From assembly GCF_001660815.1 (NCBI RefSeq), contig NZ_LYMI01000026.1, positions 1 through 61,220 of the forward strand: a DNA stretch of 61,220 bases. Reading direction: 5' to 3'. Position numbers and translations under genes: made by a program. The notes beneath the pieces were generated by a model, which had not been told where the DNA came from, searched no databases, and worked only from the letters and a program-made list of their open reading frames with translations. Shown here piece by piece: positions 38,471 to 49,898 of this stretch. Every line of letters starts with the position of its first letter. The first letter of the stretch is position 1. The stretch is from Xanthomonas nasturtii (GTDB taxonomy: Bacteria; Pseudomonadota; Gammaproteobacteria; Xanthomonadales; Xanthomonadaceae).

Positions 38471-40456
38471 TCACTTTGCCGGTGCCGAAGCGGCAACTGC
38501 CGGCGCGCGATAGGCGATCAAGCTCGGTGCATCGGTGACGAACCGGTCGAGCACGCCGTCGGCGATCTTGACCGGGCCCCCGAAGCGGGTGGCGCCGGGA
38601 ATCGATGGGATGGCCGCGGCGTTGGCTGCAAGCGCAGCCGCCTGCGCAAACAACGCGGGCGCCTGCGTGTCGCCGCGACTGGCCGCATCCAGCCCGGCTG
38701 CGGTCTTCTGCAGCGCGCGGCCCCAGCCTTCCATTGACTCCAGCCAGGGACGCGATTGCGCGGCAAAGCCCTTGTCGGCCACGCCGTCGCGGATGATCTG
38801 CGGCGCGGCCGCCAGCTCGTCGGCAGTGCGCGCCAGTTCGGCGATCGCCTGCGTGCGCGCTGCCGTATCGCCCAGCGCGATTGCTTCGCGCACATGGTCG
38901 AGCACGGCCTTCAGCCGTGGCGCCTGCTCCTGCCACGGCTGGCTGCCGAAGGTGGGCGCCAGGTGCTGGGTATCGAAGAAGGTCAGCAACGCTGCGGTGA
39001 CGCGCGTATCGCCGCCGGCCAGATCGCGCGCCGCCGCATGCCAGGTGCGTTGTGCGTCGTAGCCTTTGTCGTTCCAGGCGAATGCGGTCACGCCCATCAC
39101 CGCCACGCGGCTGGGCACTTCCTGATTCATCGGGTTGGAGACGATGCCCGACAATTCGGCCGACAGGCCGGCCTCGCGCCGCGCATACGGCGCCATCAGC
39201 AGGCGCCCGGCCGAGGTCTCGAAATCGTTGACCGGGTAGTTGTCCCACAGCAGCGTCTTGCGGCCGAACGCCTTGGTGGCCGCGCGCGCATCGGGGATGG
39301 AAATGGCCGGCGGCACCACGTCGGTGCCGGTCCACTGCACCACCACCTTCGGGTCCAGATGCTTGCGCAGCGCCTCCTTGTACGGGCTTTCCTTGGCGTC
39401 GTAATACTCCGTCGGCACCATGATCAATTCCGACGCTGCATCGTGGCGCGCAACCAGATCGGCCTGCACCAGATTGAGCAGATGCGATTGCGCGATGCCC
39501 GCCGCCTGCGCGCCGGACTCACCGAAGGTGGTCTTGTCGCGCTCGCAGTTCCACTTGGTGTATTCGATATCGTCCAGCGCCACATAGAAACTGCGCACAC
39601 CCAATGCACGGAACGCATCGAACTTGCGCAGCAGCGCCTTGGCATCGGCCGGATCGGAGAAGCACACGGTGGGGCCCGGCGAAATCGCATAGACGAAATC
39701 GACGTGATTGCGCTTGGCAGTGGCAGCCAGCTGGCCCAGCGCCTTCAAGGTCGCCTTCGGGTACGGTTCGCGCCAGCGATCGCGCGCGTAGGGGTCGTCC
39801 TTCGGGCTGTAGATGAAGGTGTTGGCCTTGGTGCGGGCAAGGAAGTCGATGTGCTTGCTGCGGTCGCTCATCGACCACGGCGCGCCGTAGAAGCCCTCGA
39901 TCGTGCCGCGGATCGGCATGGCCGGGTAATCCTGGATCGTCAGCGTCGGGATGGCCGGCCGCTCGAGCAGCTGACGCAGCGTCTGCGCCGCGTGGAACAG
40001 GCCATCGCCGTCGTGACCGGCCAGCGTGATCAGGCTGCCGCGATCGAGGGCAATGCTGGCCAGCGTGTAGCCCTCCTTGTGCGTGTCCTGCACCGCCCTG
40101 CTGCGCGTCAGCGCGTCGCGCACCACTGCGGCATCGCCGGTACCGAGCACGATGTGCGGGCGGTCCAGCGTGGCAGGCAGACGCGTGGCAGTGGCAATTT
40201 TGCTGACGCCGGCCGTCGTGAGGATGCTGCGCACCAGCGCGACTGTGGCCTTGTCCGCGCCCGGCGCGACCACCAGCACCACCGACCGGCCCAAGCTGAC
40301 CGTCGCGCCGTCCAGCGTGATCGACACCGGCGTCGGATAGATCGCCGGCTGGGTCACCGGGTCGATCACCGCCTGCGCGAATGTCGGGGCGGCCACGCCC
40401 AGCCCGACCAATACCGAAAGCAGGCGCATGCCCGGCTTGCTGTTGCGTCGCTTCAT
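38471..40456 (-). CDS. Secreted GH84-family beta-N-acetylhexosaminidase
   Basis: A 661-residue exported glycosidase that should remove GlcNAc by substrate-assisted catalysis. A signal peptide (about 10-27) leads to an N-terminal GH20b/GH84-type accessory domain. The catalytic domain begins near PIRGTIEGFYGAPWS and has the catalytic Asp pair in ALDDIEY; VVQWTGTDVVPP and LWDNYPVND are also family landmarks. A helical C-terminal region follows. Relatives include Clostridium NagJ and human O-GlcNAcase. Two copies of an operator-like motif precede it, in keeping with control by GlcNAc-responsive regulators. Confidence 0.9.
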   Translation of the reverse strand: MKRRNSKPGMRLLSVLVGLGVAAPTFAQAVIDPVTQPAIYPTPVSITLDGATVSLGRSVVLVVAPGADKATVALVRSILTTAGVSKIATATRLPATLDRPHIVLGTGDAAVVRDALTRSRAVQDTHKEGYTLASIALDRGSLITLAGHDGDGLFHAAQTLRQLLERPAIPTLTIQDYPAMPIRGTIEGFYGAPWSMSDRSKHIDFLARTKANTFIYSPKDDPYARDRWREPYPKATLKALGQLAATAKRNHVDFVYAISPGPTVCFSDPADAKALLRKFDAFRALGVRSFYVALDDIEYTKWNCERDKTTFGESGAQAAGIAQSHLLNLVQADLVARHDAASELIMVPTEYYDAKESPYKEALRKHLDPKVVVQWTGTDVVPPAISIPDARAATKAFGRKTLLWDNYPVNDFETSAGRLLMAPYARREAGLSAELSGIVSNPMNQEVPSRVAVMGVTAFAWNDKGYDAQRTWHAAARDLAGGDTRVTAALLTFFDTQHLAPTFGSQPWQEQAPRLKAVLDHVREAIALGDTAARTQAIAELARTADELAAAPQIIRDGVADKGFAAQSRPWLESMEGWGRALQKTAAGLDAASRGDTQAPALFAQAAALAANAAAIPSIPGATRFGGPVKIADGVLDRFVTDAPSLIAYRAPAVAASAPAK

Positions 40457-40465
40457 GTCGAACTC

Positions 40466-40485
40466 CGGTATTGGAATGGTATTAC
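40466..40485. promoter_or_regulatory. Operator-like motif, copy 1 (GGTATTGGAATGGTATTA)
   Basis: The element consists of two GGTATT half-sites in direct orientation 11 bases apart, one helical turn. It sits only 10 bases upstream of the hexosaminidase start codon, in the untranslated leader or promoter. It is repeated 155 bases further upstream. Confidence 0.6.
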
Positions 40486-40620
40486 GCCCTAGAGTAGGCA
40501 AGTCGCGCAGTGGCGACAAGCGCGGCCGCATTCGCGTCTGGGCCGGACCACTTAGCACGGTTTAGTTACGCGTCCGCCCAGCGCCAGCGCCGATCAGGGC
40601 GAGCCCGGCGGCGCCATGTG

Positions 40621-40639
40621 CGGTATTGAAATGGTATGA
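40621..40639. promoter_or_regulatory. Operator-like motif, copy 2 (GGTATTGAAATGGTATGA)
   Basis: The same 18-base element as at 40466 with two substitutions, 165 bases upstream of the gene. Two spaced copies suit a LacI- or GntR-type regulator that loops DNA. Xanthomonas GlcNAc genes are known to be controlled by NagR and NagQ; assignment to either is inference. Confidence 0.55.
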
Positions 40640-40844
40640 GCTTCGTTGGCCGGGATGGTCCCCATGCGCTGTCGCCGGCTCGGGCATGCACTCACTCGTC
40701 GGCCCGTCAGCCATCGCCATAACGACAATCGCCGGGCGCAGACGACCGGTGCCCGGCATCGGCATGTGCCACGCGCACGCTGCATTCCTGCGTGTCGCCA
40801 ACACCCACCTGACGACTCCTTGCCGGGCAGCTTTAAGCCGCGAC

Positions 40845-43188
<2,344 letters not shown>

Positions 43189-43519
43189 CGCGCTGGGTGG
43201 GGTCATCCAGCGGCGTGCGATGTTGGGGTCAGGCACGGCCACACTGGGCTGCACATGCATGGCACGCGCAGTGTTAGGACGCTACGTAACTTCCAAGGGT
43301 GTTACTTCGTCGCAAGGGTGCTACGTCGTTCGCCGCCCATATGGCGTTCAACTCCTGACCCGCTCAATCAGTGGGGGACACGCTGGTCGATGGTTCAACG
43401 TGTTCAAGGCGCAGCATCAATACCCAAGCACGCCCAGCTCCCGCCCTGTCCGGCATCCCAACATTCATTTCATGGCGATGCACGTACAACGGGCGCCACT
43501 CCATTGTGCTGAGGCCCGC
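43189..43519. other. Intergenic region with short iterated repeats
   Basis: No supported gene. Around 43279-43330 an approximately 20-base unit (CAAGGGTGTTACTTCG, then CAAGGGTGCTACGTCG) is repeated in tandem, with a more distant third unit before it. Nature unknown. Confidence 0.4.
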
Positions 43520-44029
43520 ATGAGCCACCACCGCGAACTCGCTACCGTTCCCTCGCTGGATCTGAATCGCTATCTGGGCACCTGGTACGAAATTGCACGG
43601 TTGCCGATTCGCTTCGAGGATGCGGACTGCACCGATGTCTCGGCGCACTATTCGCTGCAGGACGATGGCACGGTGCGGGTGCAGAACCGCTGCCTGACCG
43701 CCGAAGGCGCGTTGGAAGAAGCAATCGGCGAGGCGCGCGCCATCGACGACAGCCATGCGCGGCTGGAAGTCACCTTTCTGCCCGAAGGCCTGCGCTGGAT
43801 TCCTTTCACCAAAGGCGATTACTGGGTGATGCGTATCGATGCGGGCTACACCGCTGCGCTGGTCGGCGGTCCCGACCGCAAGTACCTGTGGCTGCTGGCA
43901 AGGCTGCCAAAGCTGGACGAAAACATCGCCCAGGCCTATCTGGCGCACGCACGCGAACAGGGCTTCGACCTGGCCCCGCTGATCCATACCCCGCACACCG
44001 GGCGACTGACCGAGCAACCGCTTCCCTGA
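43520..44029 (+). CDS. Bacterial lipocalin (Blc-like, no signal peptide)
   Basis: A 169-residue lipocalin with the structurally conserved GTWYEIAR (residues 20-27) and further lipocalin landmarks YWVMRIDAGYTAALVGGPDRKYLWLLAR, given here by YWVMRID and YLWLLAR. Typical Blc proteins are outer-membrane lipoproteins, but this one starts MSHHRELATV with no signal peptide or lipobox. It should be cytosolic unless exported another way. Plant temperature-induced lipocalins share this build. Ligand unknown, probably a fatty acid or lysolipid. Confidence 0.88.
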   Translation: MSHHRELATVPSLDLNRYLGTWYEIARLPIRFEDADCTDVSAHYSLQDDGTVRVQNRCLTAEGALEEAIGEARAIDDSHARLEVTFLPEGLRWIPFTKGDYWVMRIDAGYTAALVGGPDRKYLWLLARLPKLDENIAQAYLAHAREQGFDLAPLIHTPHTGRLTEQPLP

Positions 44030-44363
44030 CGGCTGCGCGCAGCTCCAAAGGCTGCCAGCACTCTCACGGCGAGAGCCCGCACCCTTGCGCGGCGAGTGTC
44101 TCGTTCGCACAGGGAACTGGGGTGCACGGATAGATCAACCGTAGACGGCTGAACCGCTGCCGGGCTGCAGGCCCCCTGCCTGCCCACCATCGCGGCACAC
44201 GCCGTGGATCCATTCCTCAAAGCTCTGATGCGGCATCCATGCCGCGTAGGGTCGCGCGATAGTGGGCAGTCAAAGACCCATCAAGATGTCGCTGTACATC
44301 GGCGCAAACAGGGCAAGACGTGGGTTGTTCGGATGACGGTGTGCATCTCGAATGCCGCCCGGC
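44030..44363. other. Intergenic region, no gene seen
   Basis: 334 bases between convergent lipocalin and small-protein genes; no supported ORF or clear terminator. Confidence 0.4.
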
Positions 44364-44540
44364 TCAACCGTTGAGCGTGCCCAGATCCTTGGCGGCGGCC
44401 TGAGCGCCTTCCAGGCTGTCGAAAGCCACGCCGGTGTCGCCGACCACGTACTTGGTCAGTTCGCCGTCGCGTGTGGTTTCCTGCATCTTGAAGATCGGCA
44501 CTGCATCGGTGCCGCCGACGCGTTCTTTCTGCGTTGTCAT
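44364..44540 (-). CDS. Small soluble protein of unknown function
   Basis: A 58-residue protein starting MTTQKERVGGTDAVPIFKM, with a strong ribosome-binding site GGAGGA 8 to 9 bases upstream that decides this start over a longer frame. The sequence reads like one small beta-helix unit (YVVGDTGVAFDSLEGAQAAAKDL). No family recognised. Confidence 0.65.
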   Translation of the reverse strand: MTTQKERVGGTDAVPIFKMQETTRDGELTKYVVGDTGVAFDSLEGAQAAAKDLGTLNG

Positions 44541-44923
44541 GGGTGATTCCTCCAGGTGAAAGCGCCTTGCATGGGACCGGATTGTCCCGCCGCTGCCGTG
44601 CGGCAGCGCAGGCGAGCCGACCCTAGCGCGGCGTCGCGTGCAGGCGCGTGAATCCACCGGCGAGCCCGACTGCCACGACCTACGGCGGGATGATCGGCAA
44701 AAAAATCACAGCCGCTTCGCTCCACCGACGCGCGCAATGCACGCGTGTGTCGTACATTCGCGACGTGCAGCCTCATCAGCCCATGCCCTGTGTCACCAAT
44801 CGCTGCGTGCGACGCGCCCGCTCGCCTTCCGGGCCGGTGTGGGCCGTCCGCCAACGCCCGCGCTGTCCGCACTGCCCCGGGGGCTGTGCGTGAACTGGCC
44901 GCAGCGTCGATCCGGGTGGTGAG
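44541..44923. other. Intergenic region, no gene seen
   Basis: 383 bases between the divergent small-protein gene and the EAL gene. It should hold both promoters; no motif was convincing. Confidence 0.4.
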
Positions 44924-46483
44924 GTGAAGCGTCAACGCATCATCAGTGTGACCGTGCTGCTGGTGCTGCTGTGCGCAACACTTCCGATCGGTCTGTCGTA
45001 CTACCTGGCCTGGCGGCTGGCGTTGTCGCGCGAGGAGAGCAGGCTCAGCCAGTTGGCCGCACTGTCGATCCGGCGCACCGAAACTGCCTTCGACGAGGCG
45101 CATGGCGCATTGCTGAGCATGGCCGCCTCGCAGGCGCCGCCATGTTCGCCCGCGCACCTGGCGCAGATGCGCGCACTGGTGCTGACCAGCCATTACATCG
45201 TCGAGCTTGGGCATTTCCAGCAAGGTCGTCTGCGCTGTACCTCGTGGGGGCAACTGCCCGACAGCATTCCGCAGACCGCTGCCGATTTCGTGGTCAAGCG
45301 CGGCATCGCGGTGACCACGCGGCTGCTGCCGTTGGCCAACCCGCAGCATCCCCTGATGGCGCTGCAACTGGACGACTACAACGTCCTGATCAACCCCAAC
45401 ACGCTGGCCGACCTCAATATCCCGCCAGGCCTGCAACTGGCGATCGGCACACCGGACGGGCAGCTTCTCAGCAGCACCGGGACCGCCGCCGAACAGTTGC
45501 TGGTCGAGCCGCCGGCAGACAGCGCGCCAGACCCTGAGCGAGCGCAGGTACTGTCCGGCCGCGACCGCCGGGGCGATTGGGCCGCGGTGGTCACCGAGCC
45601 GGTAGCCTATCTGCGCGGGCCACTGGCAGCGGCACGGCTGCAGGTGGTGCCGGCCGGCGTCGCGGTGGCGCTGCTGCTGGTCGGGGTGGTGCTGTGGATA
45701 TCGCGACGTCGGCTTTCACCGCTGGCGCGTCTGGAGATTGCAGTGCAGCGCGGCGAGTTCATCGTGCACTACCAGCCGATCATCGCGCTCGACAGCGGTG
45801 CCTGCGTCGGCGCCGAGGCGCTGGTGCGCTGGCAGCAACCCGACGGCGTGCTGGTGCCGCCGGACGCCTTCATTCCGCTGGCCGAAGAAAGCGGCCTGAT
45901 CTTGCCGATCACCGACCTGGTGGTGGCCGAAGTCATCCGCGAACTCGGCCTCACCCTGGCGGCCGACCCGGACCTGCATGTGGCCATCAATGTCTCTGCC
46001 GAAGACATCAAGAGCGGCCGCGTGCAAAGCGTGCTAGCGCAGGCATTGCGCGGTACCGGCGTGGACAGCGGGCAGCTGTGGGTGGAGGCGACCGAACGCA
46101 GCCTGATGGACATCGACGCGGCGCGCACCACCATCACCCATCTGCGTGGCGCCGGCCACACGGTGTCGATCGACGACTTCGGCACCGGCTATTCGAGCCT
46201 GCAGTATCTGCAGGGCCTGCCACTGGATGCGTTGAAGATCGACAAGTCGTTCGTGGACACCATCGGCACCCACTCGGCCACCAGCGCGGTGACCGCGCAT
46301 ATCATCGAGATGGCCAAGACGCTGCGGCTGCGCACCATCGCCGAAGGGGTCGAGCGGCAAGAGCAGCTTGATTATCTGCGCGCCCACGGCGTGGACCTGG
46401 CGCAGGGCTGGTTGTTCTCGCGCGCATTGCCGGCCACCGGCTTCATCGCGTATCACGCACAGGCGCGCAGCGGCACGCATTGA
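44924..46483 (+). CDS. CSS-motif EAL-domain c-di-GMP phosphodiesterase
   Basis: A 519-residue inner-membrane enzyme predicted to hydrolyse cyclic di-GMP. Two membrane segments (about 8-29 and 237-257) flank a periplasmic CSS-type redox domain with cysteines C74 (PPCSPAH) and C105 (LRCTSWG). The EAL domain follows (about 265-510): GAEALVRW, INVSAEDI, EATERSLM, DDFGTGYSSL, LKIDKSF and EGVE, so all catalytic and metal residues appear intact. In E. coli relatives, DsbA/DsbB-controlled oxidation of the Cys pair lowers activity. Translation starts at GTG 44924. It is convergent with the desaturase gene across a shared terminator. Confidence 0.93.
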   Translation: MKRQRIISVTVLLVLLCATLPIGLSYYLAWRLALSREESRLSQLAALSIRRTETAFDEAHGALLSMAASQAPPCSPAHLAQMRALVLTSHYIVELGHFQQGRLRCTSWGQLPDSIPQTAADFVVKRGIAVTTRLLPLANPQHPLMALQLDDYNVLINPNTLADLNIPPGLQLAIGTPDGQLLSSTGTAAEQLLVEPPADSAPDPERAQVLSGRDRRGDWAAVVTEPVAYLRGPLAAARLQVVPAGVAVALLLVGVVLWISRRRLSPLARLEIAVQRGEFIVHYQPIIALDSGACVGAEALVRWQQPDGVLVPPDAFIPLAEESGLILPITDLVVAEVIRELGLTLAADPDLHVAINVSAEDIKSGRVQSVLAQALRGTGVDSGQLWVEATERSLMDIDAARTTITHLRGAGHTVSIDDFGTGYSSLQYLQGLPLDALKIDKSFVDTIGTHSATSAVTAHIIEMAKTLRLRTIAEGVERQEQLDYLRAHGVDLAQGWLFSRALPATGFIAYHAQARSGTH

Positions 46484-46488
46484 CCGCA

Positions 46489-46526
46489 GCAACAAAAAAA
46501 GGCCGCCATGGGCGGCCTTTCGATGG
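46489..46526. terminator. Bidirectional intrinsic terminator
   Basis: AAAGGCCGCC, a 3-base loop, then GGCGGCCTTT form a strong stem between the EAL gene and the desaturase gene. The minus strand has a 7-base T-run after the stem, so it serves the leftward desaturase operon best. The plus side has only TTT. Confidence 0.8.
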
Positions 46527-46549
46527 CGATCACGCGCTGCGCAATGCGG

Positions 46550-47671
46550 TTACGCGCTCTGCAATGCCCCGCTGCGCTGGCGCACCGGCTTGGGCCGGCT
46601 CGGGAACGCGTGACGCACGATCCGCCACATCACCTGGCCGAACTGCCGCGGCAGCGAGCCGGTGTTGTAGTGCTGGCCGTAGCGCGCACAGACCTGCTTC
46701 ACTTCCACGGCGATCTGCGCATAGCGATTGGCCGGCAGGTCCGGGTAGAAGTGATGCTCGATCTGGTGGCTCAAGTTGCCCGACAGCACGTTCATCAGCT
46801 TGCCGCCGGTGAGGTTGGACGAACCGCGCAGCTGGCGCAGGTACCAGTGGCCACGCGACTCGTTGCGGATCGATTCCTTCGGGAACACTTCCGCATCGGC
46901 AGTGAAGTGGCCGCAGAAGATGATCACGAAGGTCCAGATGCTGCGCAGCACGTTGGCGGCAAGATTGCCCAGCAGCACGGTCAGGAAGAACGGGCCGGCC
47001 AGCAGCGGAAACACGATGTAGTCCTTGAGCATCTGGCGGCCCATCTTGCGGCCGACCGGCAGGAACGAAGCGCGCAATTCGGCCGCCTTCATCTTGCCGG
47101 CAAACCAGCGGCCCAGACGCAGGTCCTGGATCGCCACGCCCCATTCGAACAGCAGCGCAAACACCACCGCGATGAACGGCTGCAGCAGGTAGAACGGGCG
47201 CCAGCGCTGCTCGGGGAAGATGCGCAGCAGGCCGTAGCCGATGTCATCGTCCATGCCGCGCACATTGGTGTAGGTGTGGTGCTTGAAGTTGTGCGTCTTG
47301 CGCCAGTTGTCGCCGGTGGCAACGATGTCCCACTCGTAGGTGTTGCCGTTGAGCTGCGGGTCGCCCATCCAGTCGTACTGGCCGTGCATGACGTTGTGGC
47401 CCAGCTCCATGTTTTCCAGGATCTTGGACAGCGTCAGCAGCACCACACCGGCAATCCACGCCGGAATCAGCACGCTGTGCACGAACGCGCCCAGGAACAG
47501 CAGCGCGCGGCCGGCCACGCCGGTCCAGCGCACGGCCGCCACGATGCGGCGGATGTAGCGCGCATCGTCGGCGCCCACCTGGCGCTGCACGCGGGCGCGG
47601 ATGGCATCGAGTTCGTCGCCGAAGGACTGCAGTTCGGCAGCGGACAGGGCACGGTTATGGACTCGGCTCAT
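46550..47671 (-). CDS. Membrane fatty acid desaturase (DesA3-like)
   Basis: A di-iron acyl desaturase of 373 residues with the three histidine boxes: HNVMH (HxxxH), HNFKHHT (HxxHH) and the C-terminal QIEHH. Four to five membrane segments surround them. The QIEHH box with Gln first is typical of bacterial acyl-CoA delta-9 and front-end types. It begins 9 bases after the stop of the ferredoxin reductase gene that should feed it electrons, and a FabR-like repressor is divergent. Together they resemble the Pseudomonas DesT-DesB-DesC set for phospholipid unsaturation. Confidence 0.92.
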   Translation of the reverse strand: MSRVHNRALSAAELQSFGDELDAIRARVQRQVGADDARYIRRIVAAVRWTGVAGRALLFLGAFVHSVLIPAWIAGVVLLTLSKILENMELGHNVMHGQYDWMGDPQLNGNTYEWDIVATGDNWRKTHNFKHHTYTNVRGMDDDIGYGLLRIFPEQRWRPFYLLQPFIAVVFALLFEWGVAIQDLRLGRWFAGKMKAAELRASFLPVGRKMGRQMLKDYIVFPLLAGPFFLTVLLGNLAANVLRSIWTFVIIFCGHFTADAEVFPKESIRNESRGHWYLRQLRGSSNLTGGKLMNVLSGNLSHQIEHHFYPDLPANRYAQIAVEVKQVCARYGQHYNTGSLPRQFGQVMWRIVRHAFPSRPKPVRQRSGALQSA

Positions 47672-47680
47672 GAAGATTCC

Positions 47681-48757
47681 TTACAGATCCAGGATCAGGT
47701 CAGTGCTCGGGGCACTGATGCACAGGCGGACCTGTGCGGTGGGTTCGTTGCTGCGCTCACCGGTCAACAGGTGCCGCGTGGTGCCGGATTGGCGCGCGCA
47801 GGCGCAGCTGTTGCAAATGCCCATGCGGCAGCCATGTGCCGGCCGCAGGCCTTGCGCTTCCAGTCCTTCCAGCAGCGACTGGCCGCGCGCCAGGGTGAGC
47901 GTACGGCCGCTGCGTGACAGCTGGACCTGCACGTGCCCGGCCTCGCTTTCGTCCAGTGCCGGCACGCTGAAGGCTTCGGCCTGGAATGCGGCCACGCGCC
48001 CTTGCAAGCGCTCGCGCGCCGCCTGCACGAAGCCGCCCGGGCCGCAGACCATCACATGGCGCTGGTCCAACGCGGCAATGTGATCCAACGGATAGGTATC
48101 GATACGTGCGGCCGGCGTCTCGCCTTCGCGGGTGGTCAGCAACCGCACCCGCAGGCGCGGATGCGCGGCCACCAGCGCGTTGAATTCGTCGACAAAGCAG
48201 GCTTCGTCGCGCTGGCGCACCCAATACAGCAGGTCCACGTCCATCGGCATGCCGGCTTGCGCGGCGGCCTGCAGCAGCGCGCGCATCGGGGTGATGCCCG
48301 AGCCGGCGGCCAGCAGCAGTAGCGGGGCGGGCGTGGTCGGCAACAGCATGTCGCCGAAGGCCGGGTCCAGCGACACCACCGTGCCCAGCGTCGCATCGCG
48401 CGCCAGGTACCGGCTAACCTGCCCACCCTCGATCGCCTTGACGGTGATCGCAAGGCGGCCGTCGGCCAGCACCGTCGGGCTATAGCTGCGCAACAAGCGG
48501 CGGCCGTCGATCTCCACCCCCAGGCTCACATGCTGGCCGGCCTGCAGGCCCTGCCAATGCCCATTGGGCTGCAACACCAGGGTCACTGCGTCGCGGCTGG
48601 CCGGGCTGCGCTCGACCAGCCGCGCCATCGGGCGCTCCAGCGTCCACAGCGGGTTGATCCGGGTTGCCCAGAAATCGAACAACTGCGGCGACACCAACCG
48701 ACGCGCCAGGCGTGCCGGCAGCGGGGACTTGGACTTGGGAGGAGATGCCAGGTTCAT
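47681..48757 (-). CDS. Ferredoxin/FAD oxidoreductase partner of the desaturase
   Basis: A 358-residue electron carrier: FAD-binding domain with RSYSPT, NAD domain with LLAAGSGITPM and VMVCGPGGFV. A C-terminal plant-type 2Fe-2S domain has the cluster cysteines in HGCRMGICNSCAC and the last in VRLCISAP. It matches DesC-type reductases that pass electrons from NADPH to membrane desaturases. It is in one operon with the desaturase gene (9-base gap) and divergent from the TetR gene, sharing a palindrome-bearing promoter region. Confidence 0.92.
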   Translation of the reverse strand: MNLASPPKSKSPLPARLARRLVSPQLFDFWATRINPLWTLERPMARLVERSPASRDAVTLVLQPNGHWQGLQAGQHVSLGVEIDGRRLLRSYSPTVLADGRLAITVKAIEGGQVSRYLARDATLGTVVSLDPAFGDMLLPTTPAPLLLLAAGSGITPMRALLQAAAQAGMPMDVDLLYWVRQRDEACFVDEFNALVAAHPRLRVRLLTTREGETPAARIDTYPLDHIAALDQRHVMVCGPGGFVQAARERLQGRVAAFQAEAFSVPALDESEAGHVQVQLSRSGRTLTLARGQSLLEGLEAQGLRPAHGCRMGICNSCACARQSGTTRHLLTGERSNEPTAQVRLCISAPSTDLILDL

Positions 48758-48787
48758 GGGGTGCACTATACGCATGCATGCACAGCC

Positions 48788-48797
48788 GTGTATACAC
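48788..48797. promoter_or_regulatory. Operator candidate GTGTATACAC between desaturase operon and fabR-like gene
   Basis: A perfect 10-bp palindrome, followed closely by TTGTATATC, lies in the 93-base divergent promoter region. A second palindrome GCATGCATGC sits just to the left (about 48772-48781). Position suits binding by the adjacent TetR regulator, controlling itself and the desaturase operon. Confidence 0.5.
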
Positions 48798-48850
48798 TTG
48801 TATATCGGCTGGAGGGGCTATGATTCACGCCCACGCCCGGCTGCCGCCTC

Positions 48851-49498
48851 ATGACCTCCATCGCCCTGCCTTCCCACGACGCGCCGCCGTCACGCAAGCC
48901 GGCGATTTCACGCGAGGACCTGATCGCCGCGGCGCTCTCGCTGATCGGCCCGCACCGCAGCCTGTCCACGCTGAGCCTGCGCGAAGTGGCACGCGAGGCC
49001 GGCATCGCGCCGAACAGCTTCTACCGCCAGTTCCGCGACATGGACGAGCTCGCCGTGGCCTTGATCGACCTGGCCGGGCGTTCGCTGCGCACCATCATCG
49101 GCCAGGCCCGCCAACGCGCCACCTCCACCGACCGCAGCGTGATCCGCGTTTCGGTCGAGGCGTTCATGGAACAGCTGCGCGCCGACGACAAGCTGCTGCA
49201 CGTGCTGCTGCGCGAAGGCGCGGTGGGTTCGGACGCCTTCAAGCAGGCAGTGGAGCGCGAGCTCAGCTATTTCGAAGACGAGCTGCGCGTGGACCTGATC
49301 CGCCTGGCCGCCGCCGACAACGCCAAGCTGCATGCACCGGCACTGGTATCCAAGGCGATCACGCGGCTGGTGTTTGCCATGGGCGCAGTGGCGATGGACT
49401 CCCCGCCAGAGAAAGACCCCGAGCTGGTCGAACAGATCTCGCAGATGCTGCGCATGATCCTGACCGGCGCGCGCACCCTGGGCACGCACGGCGGTTGA
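48851..49498 (+). CDS. fabR: FabR/DesT-like TetR transcriptional repressor
   Basis: A 215-residue TetR regulator predicted to sense acyl-CoA/acyl-ACP saturation. The N-terminal helix-turn-helix (about 20-66) contains LSLREVAREAGIAPNSFYRQF with a recognition helix almost the same as in FabR. The ligand domain includes VLLREGAVGSDAFKQAVERE. It is divergent from the desaturase-reductase operon, the same layout as DesT. Symbol by resemblance to FabR; DesT would be equally apt. Confidence 0.88.
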   Translation: MTSIALPSHDAPPSRKPAISREDLIAAALSLIGPHRSLSTLSLREVAREAGIAPNSFYRQFRDMDELAVALIDLAGRSLRTIIGQARQRATSTDRSVIRVSVEAFMEQLRADDKLLHVLLREGAVGSDAFKQAVERELSYFEDELRVDLIRLAAADNAKLHAPALVSKAITRLVFAMGAVAMDSPPEKDPELVEQISQMLRMILTGARTLGTHGG

Positions 49499-49897
49499 TT
49501 GTCTGCGTTGGCGTCGGTGCGCAGGGGCAGTGGCATCGGCGCATGGAACAGCGTGCACGCCGATTCTGAGCAAGACATACACACCGTCTGACGACTGCTC
49601 GCTACATGCTGTCGGCGTGCGTCATCTGCAATACCTGACATCAAGTCATTGCCAGACAACGACCGTCTCATTCAAATCCAATACCGCCTTGCGGTCGTTA
49701 CACAACTGCATTCTCTTTCGACTGCCAGAAAGATAATCCGAAAAATAATTGAATAAAGTGCTTGCGCAATGAAAAAGACGCAGGTAATGTTCGCGCCCTC
49801 AGCAGGAACGCCTGCGCTTTTACCGAACCGACCTCATGCGCCTGCTCCATTCCGCCACATTCAATCGACTGCCCAGCGCACACCGCGCAGCATCGTT
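49499..49897. other. AT-richer intergenic region, no gene seen
   Basis: About 400 bases after the repressor gene, richer in A/T from about 49,680 to 49,800. Short frames exist but none looks coding. Confidence 0.4.
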
Positions 49898-49898
49898 T

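Larger units (their letters stand above)
40457..40844. other. Intergenic region upstream of the hexosaminidase
   Basis: 388 bases between the hexosaminidase start and the PII stop. It holds the two operator-like motifs listed separately and no supported gene. Confidence 0.5.

Noticed and set aside
38756..40492. A 578-codon plus-strand frame opposite the GH84 gene
   Set aside because: Same shadow composition; the minus-strand frame has a signal peptide and catalytic motifs.
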